Of a DNA stretch of 18,394 bases, positions 15,313 through 18,394 are shown piece after piece (position 1 is the stretch's first letter; each line of letters starts with the position of its first letter). The stretch is from NCBI GenBank assembly GCA_027001815.1, contig JALTLT010000175.1, positions 1 through 18,394 of the forward strand, written 5' to 3'. Source of the DNA: Gammaproteobacteria bacterium. GTDB lineage: Bacteria > Pseudomonadota > Gammaproteobacteria > JALTLT01. The notes below the pieces were generated by a model. It was not told where the DNA came from and did no database searches. It saw nothing but the letters and a program-made list of their open reading frames with translations. Made by a program: the position numbers and the translations under genes.

Positions 15313-17025
15313 TCAGAGGAAATGGTAGTAGGCGTCGGTGGCGTAGCGGCGCATCATGCGGTGGCTGTTGAAATAGTAGGCGTTCTTGCCGATCGCCTGC
15401 TTCATCATCCAGATCCATCGACGGCGGTCGCCGTACCAGGTGGGGAGCACCACCTGCTCCAGCTTGGTGTAGAGGCTCTCCACGTCGCCGTCCCGGTCGT
15501 CCTGCTCGCCGTTGCCGATCGCCCAGCCGGTCACCCCCTCGATACACCCCTCCAGCCACCAGCCGTCGAGGATGCTCAGGTTGAGCACGCCGTTGAAGGC
15601 GGCCTTCATGCCGCTGGTGCCCGATGCCTCCATGGGCGGGAGCGGGGTGTTGAGCCAGACGTCGCAGCCCGCCACCAGGTGCCGTGCCAGGGCCATGTCG
15701 TAGTCGGGGAGAAAGACCACCCGCGGCCCCTCCGCCTCCAGTTCGCGCGCTATGCGGACGATGGTGCGGATCGCCTCCTTGCCGGGACCGTCCTGGGGAT
15801 GGGCCTTGCCCGCCACCAGAAGCTGGAACGGAGACTTCCGATGGATCGCCCGCAACCGTTCCGGCTCCTCGAAGATGAGCGTGGGCCGCTTGTAGCCGGT
15901 CATGCGGCGGGCGAAACCGATCACCGGCCGATCGTGGTCGAGCTGGACACCGGCACGCTCCCGCACCTGCCGGAAGAGCGACTCCCGCGCCACCCGGTGC
16001 GCCTTCCAGATCTCTCCGTCGTCGATGGCCTCGGCCCGCACCAGCAGTTCCGGCTCGTGCCGCCAGCCGGTGATGAAACGATCGTAGAGGGCCGCGAGGG
16101 CGGGATGGGCCCAGGTATCGGGATGGACACCGTTGGTGATCGCATGGACCCGGTAGCCGGGATAGAGTCGTCGGGAGACCTCGGCGTGACGCTTGGCGAC
16201 CCCGTTGACGAAGGCGCTGAGGCGCAGTGCCAGACAGGTCATGTTGAGTTCACTCTCCCCCTCCAGCGCCTCGCGAAGGAGGTTCACGTCCTCGGGACGC
16301 ATCAGCCGCTCCACCAGCTCCCAGGAGAAGCGGTCGTGCCCCGCCTCGACGGGGGTGTGGGTGGTGAAGACACAGCGGCGCCGCACCTCGTCGAGATCGA
16401 AGCGGGTCAGTCCTCCCCCGTCCCGACGCTCGTGGAAACGAGCCAGTTCCAGGACCAGCAGTGCCGAGTGCCCCTCGTTGAGGTGGTAACCTTCGACGGA
16501 GAATCCCAGGGCGCGGAGCAGCCGCACCCCGCCGATCCCCAGCACCATCTCCTGGCGCAGGCGGTACTCCCGGTCGCCACCGTAGAGAAGATCGGTGAGC
16601 CGCCGGTCCTCCGGATGGTTCTCCGGCAGGTCTGTATCCAGCAGCAGCACCGGCACCGAGCCGCCGGTCCCGCCCTCCAGGAGGTAGAGCCAGGCCTGCA
16701 CCCAGACCGCCCGCCCGGCGATCTCCACCGTCACCTTGGCGCCGATCGGGCGCGTCCAGCGGGCGGGGTCCCAGGGATCCGGCAGGTCCCTCTGCCAGTC
16801 ATCCTCACCGATCTCCTGCCGCAGGTAACCCTGGCGGCTGACCAGGGTCACCCCCACCAGGGGGAGCCGGAGATCGGCGGCGGAACGCAGGGTGTCCCCC
16901 GCCAGCACACCGAGCCCCCCGCTGTAGGTGGGGATCTCGGCACGCAGGGCGATCTCCATGGAGAAATAGGCGATCCGGCGGCGCTGCAGCAGGTTGTCCG
17001 GCAGACGCGCCACGTCCCCGTTCAT
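15313..17025 (-). CDS. glgP: Alpha-glucan phosphorylase, short form (GT35)
   Basis: PLP-dependent phosphorylase that releases glucose 1-phosphate from glycogen or maltodextrin. At 570 residues it is the short alpha-glucan phosphorylase type found in many bacteria and archaea, not the 800-residue E. coli GlgP; it lacks the extra N-terminal domain of some homologues. Seen: IAYFSMEIALRAEIPTYSGG near 18-36, GYHLNEGHSALLVLE, TTHTPVEAGHDRF, AITNGVH, IGFARRMTGYKRPTL and VWLNTPLPPMEASGTSGMK with the PLP lysine near 474. The ATG at 17025 overlaps the stop of the upstream diguanylate cyclase as ATGA and is preferred over a GTG at 17034. glyA lies 150 nt downstream. Confidence 0.93.
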   Translation of the reverse strand: MNGDVARLPDNLLQRRRIAYFSMEIALRAEIPTYSGGLGVLAGDTLRSAADLRLPLVGVTLVSRQGYLRQEIGEDDWQRDLPDPWDPARWTRPIGAKVTVEIAGRAVWVQAWLYLLEGGTGGSVPVLLLDTDLPENHPEDRRLTDLLYGGDREYRLRQEMVLGIGGVRLLRALGFSVEGYHLNEGHSALLVLELARFHERRDGGGLTRFDLDEVRRRCVFTTHTPVEAGHDRFSWELVERLMRPEDVNLLREALEGESELNMTCLALRLSAFVNGVAKRHAEVSRRLYPGYRVHAITNGVHPDTWAHPALAALYDRFITGWRHEPELLVRAEAIDDGEIWKAHRVARESLFRQVRERAGVQLDHDRPVIGFARRMTGYKRPTLIFEEPERLRAIHRKSPFQLLVAGKAHPQDGPGKEAIRTIVRIARELEAEGPRVVFLPDYDMALARHLVAGCDVWLNTPLPPMEASGTSGMKAAFNGVLNLSILDGWWLEGCIEGVTGWAIGNGEQDDRDGDVESLYTKLEQVVLPTWYGDRRRWIWMMKQAIGKNAYYFNSHRMMRRYATDAYYHFL

Positions 17026-18323
17026 GCGGAACACTCCGTGATCACGCGGTTGCGGCCCTCCTTCTTGGCACGGTAGAGCAACTGGTCGGCGACCGAGAGC
17101 ATCGACTCGAGGCGGTCACCGAGGGTGCAGCTCACGCCGAAGGATGCGGTCAGGGGGATCTCCTGGCTTCCGTAACGGAAAGGGCCGGCGGCGATCCGCT
17201 GACGCATGCGCTCCACCACCTGCAGACAGTCGTCGTACGCACAGTTGGCCAGCAGGATACAGAACTCCTCGCCGCCATAACGCACCACCAGATCGGTCTC
17301 CCGCACCTCGCTCTCGAGGAGACGGGAGACATGCACCAGGGCCGCGTCCCCCGCGTCGTGGCCGTAACGATCGTTGACCTTCTTGAAGTGGTCGATATCC
17401 ACCAGCACCGCCGTCAGCGCCAGGTTCCCGCGCAGGGCATTGGCGTGCAGCGCCTTGCCCACCCCGAAGAGATAACGGCGGTTGTGGAGCCCCGTGAGCC
17501 AGTCCCGATTGGCCGATTCGGCGATCTCCTGGAGCCGTTCCTGATAGTCCATGTTCTGGTTGACCCGGCAGTAGAACTCCTCCACCAGGAAGGGCTTGGT
17601 GAGATAGTCGTTGGCACCCGCCTTGAGAAAACGGGCCGACAGGGCACTGCCCCCCTGTGCCGAAACGCCGATGATCGCCAGACGGTCACGGCTGTACCTC
17701 TGGCGGATACGCATGGTGAGTTCCACACCATCCATCACCGGCATCTGGAAGTCGGTGATCACCAGCCGCAGGTCGGGATTCCCGGCGATCACCCGCAGAG
17801 CCTCCTCCCCGTTCGAAGCCTGCAGGAGCCGGTAGCGATGGGCCTCCAGAAGACGGCAGACGAACATGCGACTGGAGCGCATGTCGTCCACCACCAGCAC
17901 CTTGATCTGGACATTGCGGCTGAGGCGGCGGATCAGCCCGACCACGTAGTCGAGATCGTGGACATTGTTCTTGAGGACGTAGTCCACCACCGGGTAGCGG
18001 AGGATCTCGCGGCGCACCTGCTCGTCCAGAGTACCGGTGAGTACCAGCGGAGGCACACCGTACGCCAGAACCTTGGGCACGATCTTCCCCTCCTCGCAGT
18101 CGGGGAGACCGAGGTCGAGAATGGCGCAGACATAACGGGGAGCATGCCGATCGAGAAGGGTGATCGCCTCCCGGGCACTCGGCGCGATATCCACCCGGAA
18201 CCCCAGGACGGAGACGATCTTCTGTTCGAGTGCCGAGGCGATGGCACGACTGTCCTCCACCACCAGCACTCTGTCCGCCACGACTTCCTGCACGGCAGCC
18301 CCTTCATGCTCGGTCGGCTTCAT
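17022..18323 (-). CDS. Response regulator diguanylate cyclase, REC-REC-GGDEF (PleD-like)
   Basis: Predicted cytosolic two-component output protein that makes c-di-GMP from GTP. From the ATG at 18323 it has 433 residues. REC1 (about 18-135) has VLVVEDS, phosphoacceptor AILDLGLPD, LTGT and VLKNN. REC2 (about 140-255) has VLVVDD, VITDFQMPVMDG and YLTKPF. Both receivers keep the acidic pocket, Asp, Thr/Ser and Lys. The GGDEF domain has DWLTGLHNRR, DIDHFKKVNDRYGHDAGD, active-site GGEEF at about 350-354 and, five residues before it, RETD, a complete inhibitory I-site. The start is uncertain: in-frame ATGs at 18359 and within the palindrome at 18327-18344 are alternatives. It overlaps glgP by 4 nt, so the two are probably cotranslated. 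Confidence 0.93.
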   Translation of the reverse strand: MKPTEHEGAAVQEVVADRVLVVEDSRAIASALEQKIVSVLGFRVDIAPSAREAITLLDRHAPRYVCAILDLGLPDCEEGKIVPKVLAYGVPPLVLTGTLDEQVRREILRYPVVDYVLKNNVHDLDYVVGLIRRLSRNVQIKVLVVDDMRSSRMFVCRLLEAHRYRLLQASNGEEALRVIAGNPDLRLVITDFQMPVMDGVELTMRIRQRYSRDRLAIIGVSAQGGSALSARFLKAGANDYLTKPFLVEEFYCRVNQNMDYQERLQEIAESANRDWLTGLHNRRYLFGVGKALHANALRGNLALTAVLVDIDHFKKVNDRYGHDAGDAALVHVSRLLESEVRETDLVVRYGGEEFCILLANCAYDDCLQVVERMRQRIAAGPFRYGSQEIPLTASFGVSCTLGDRLESMLSVADQLLYRAKKEGRNRVITECSA

Positions 18324-18326
18324 GAG

Positions 18327-18344
18327 CCGATGGTATACCATCGG
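18327..18344. promoter_or_regulatory. Perfect 18-bp palindrome at the 5' end of the diguanylate cyclase gene
   Basis: CCGATGGTATACCATCGG is perfectly self-complementary and lies 3 nt before the ATG at 18323. It could be an operator over the promoter or leader, or an RNA hairpin that limits translation. If the gene starts at 18359 it would be coding. No clear ribosome site is visible around it. The window ends 50 nt beyond. Confidence 0.4.
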
Positions 18345-18394
18345 AAGAGGGATCACCATGACGGCTCGCGACGCCCCCACCCCCGCGCCGCCCA

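Overview
The window looks like core chromosome of a GC-rich gammaproteobacterium. Two gene neighbourhoods that are classic for that class sit side by side: nadK-recN-fur-bamE-rnfH-ratA-smpB and glyA-nrdR-ribD-ribE-ribBA-ribH-nusB-thiL-pgpA. A sulfur-oxidising or other Chromatiales-type lineage would fit the GC content, the RibBA type and the short-form glucan phosphorylase. That placement is inference; nothing in the sequence names the organism.

Layout from left to right. Positions 1-87 hold no gene I can support. nadK and recN run rightward. fur (leftward) and bamE (rightward) are divergent. rnfH, ratA and an NSS-family sodium symporter run leftward, and smpB runs rightward, divergent from the symporter. 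pgpA, thiL, nusB, ribH, ribBA, ribE, ribD, nrdR and glyA all run leftward, so transcription goes from glyA down to pgpA, with several stop/start overlaps. At the right end a PleD-like REC-REC-GGDEF protein and an alpha-glucan phosphorylase, also leftward, overlap by ATGA.

The genes cover NAD kinase and DNA repair (nadK, recN), iron regulation (fur), outer-membrane assembly (bamE), ribosome rescue (smpB), transcription antitermination (nusB), nucleotide-reductase control (nrdR), one-carbon metabolism (glyA), riboflavin, thiamin and phosphatidylglycerol synthesis, and storage-glucan breakdown next to c-di-GMP signalling. No tRNA, rRNA, CRISPR array, insertion sequence or phage gene was seen.

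The least ordinary feature is a modular repeat made of consecutive short hairpins. It occurs at five intergenic places (88-249, 2951-3013, 4126-4493, 7507-7631, 11956-12222) and has two block types. Several stems close on a GGGA loop, which has the GNRA form. Three of the five copies lie between convergent genes, and one splits the riboflavin gene run between ribD and ribE. The second notable point is a ThiL with an otherwise normal sequence that lacks two of the family's acidic metal/ATP-binding motifs.
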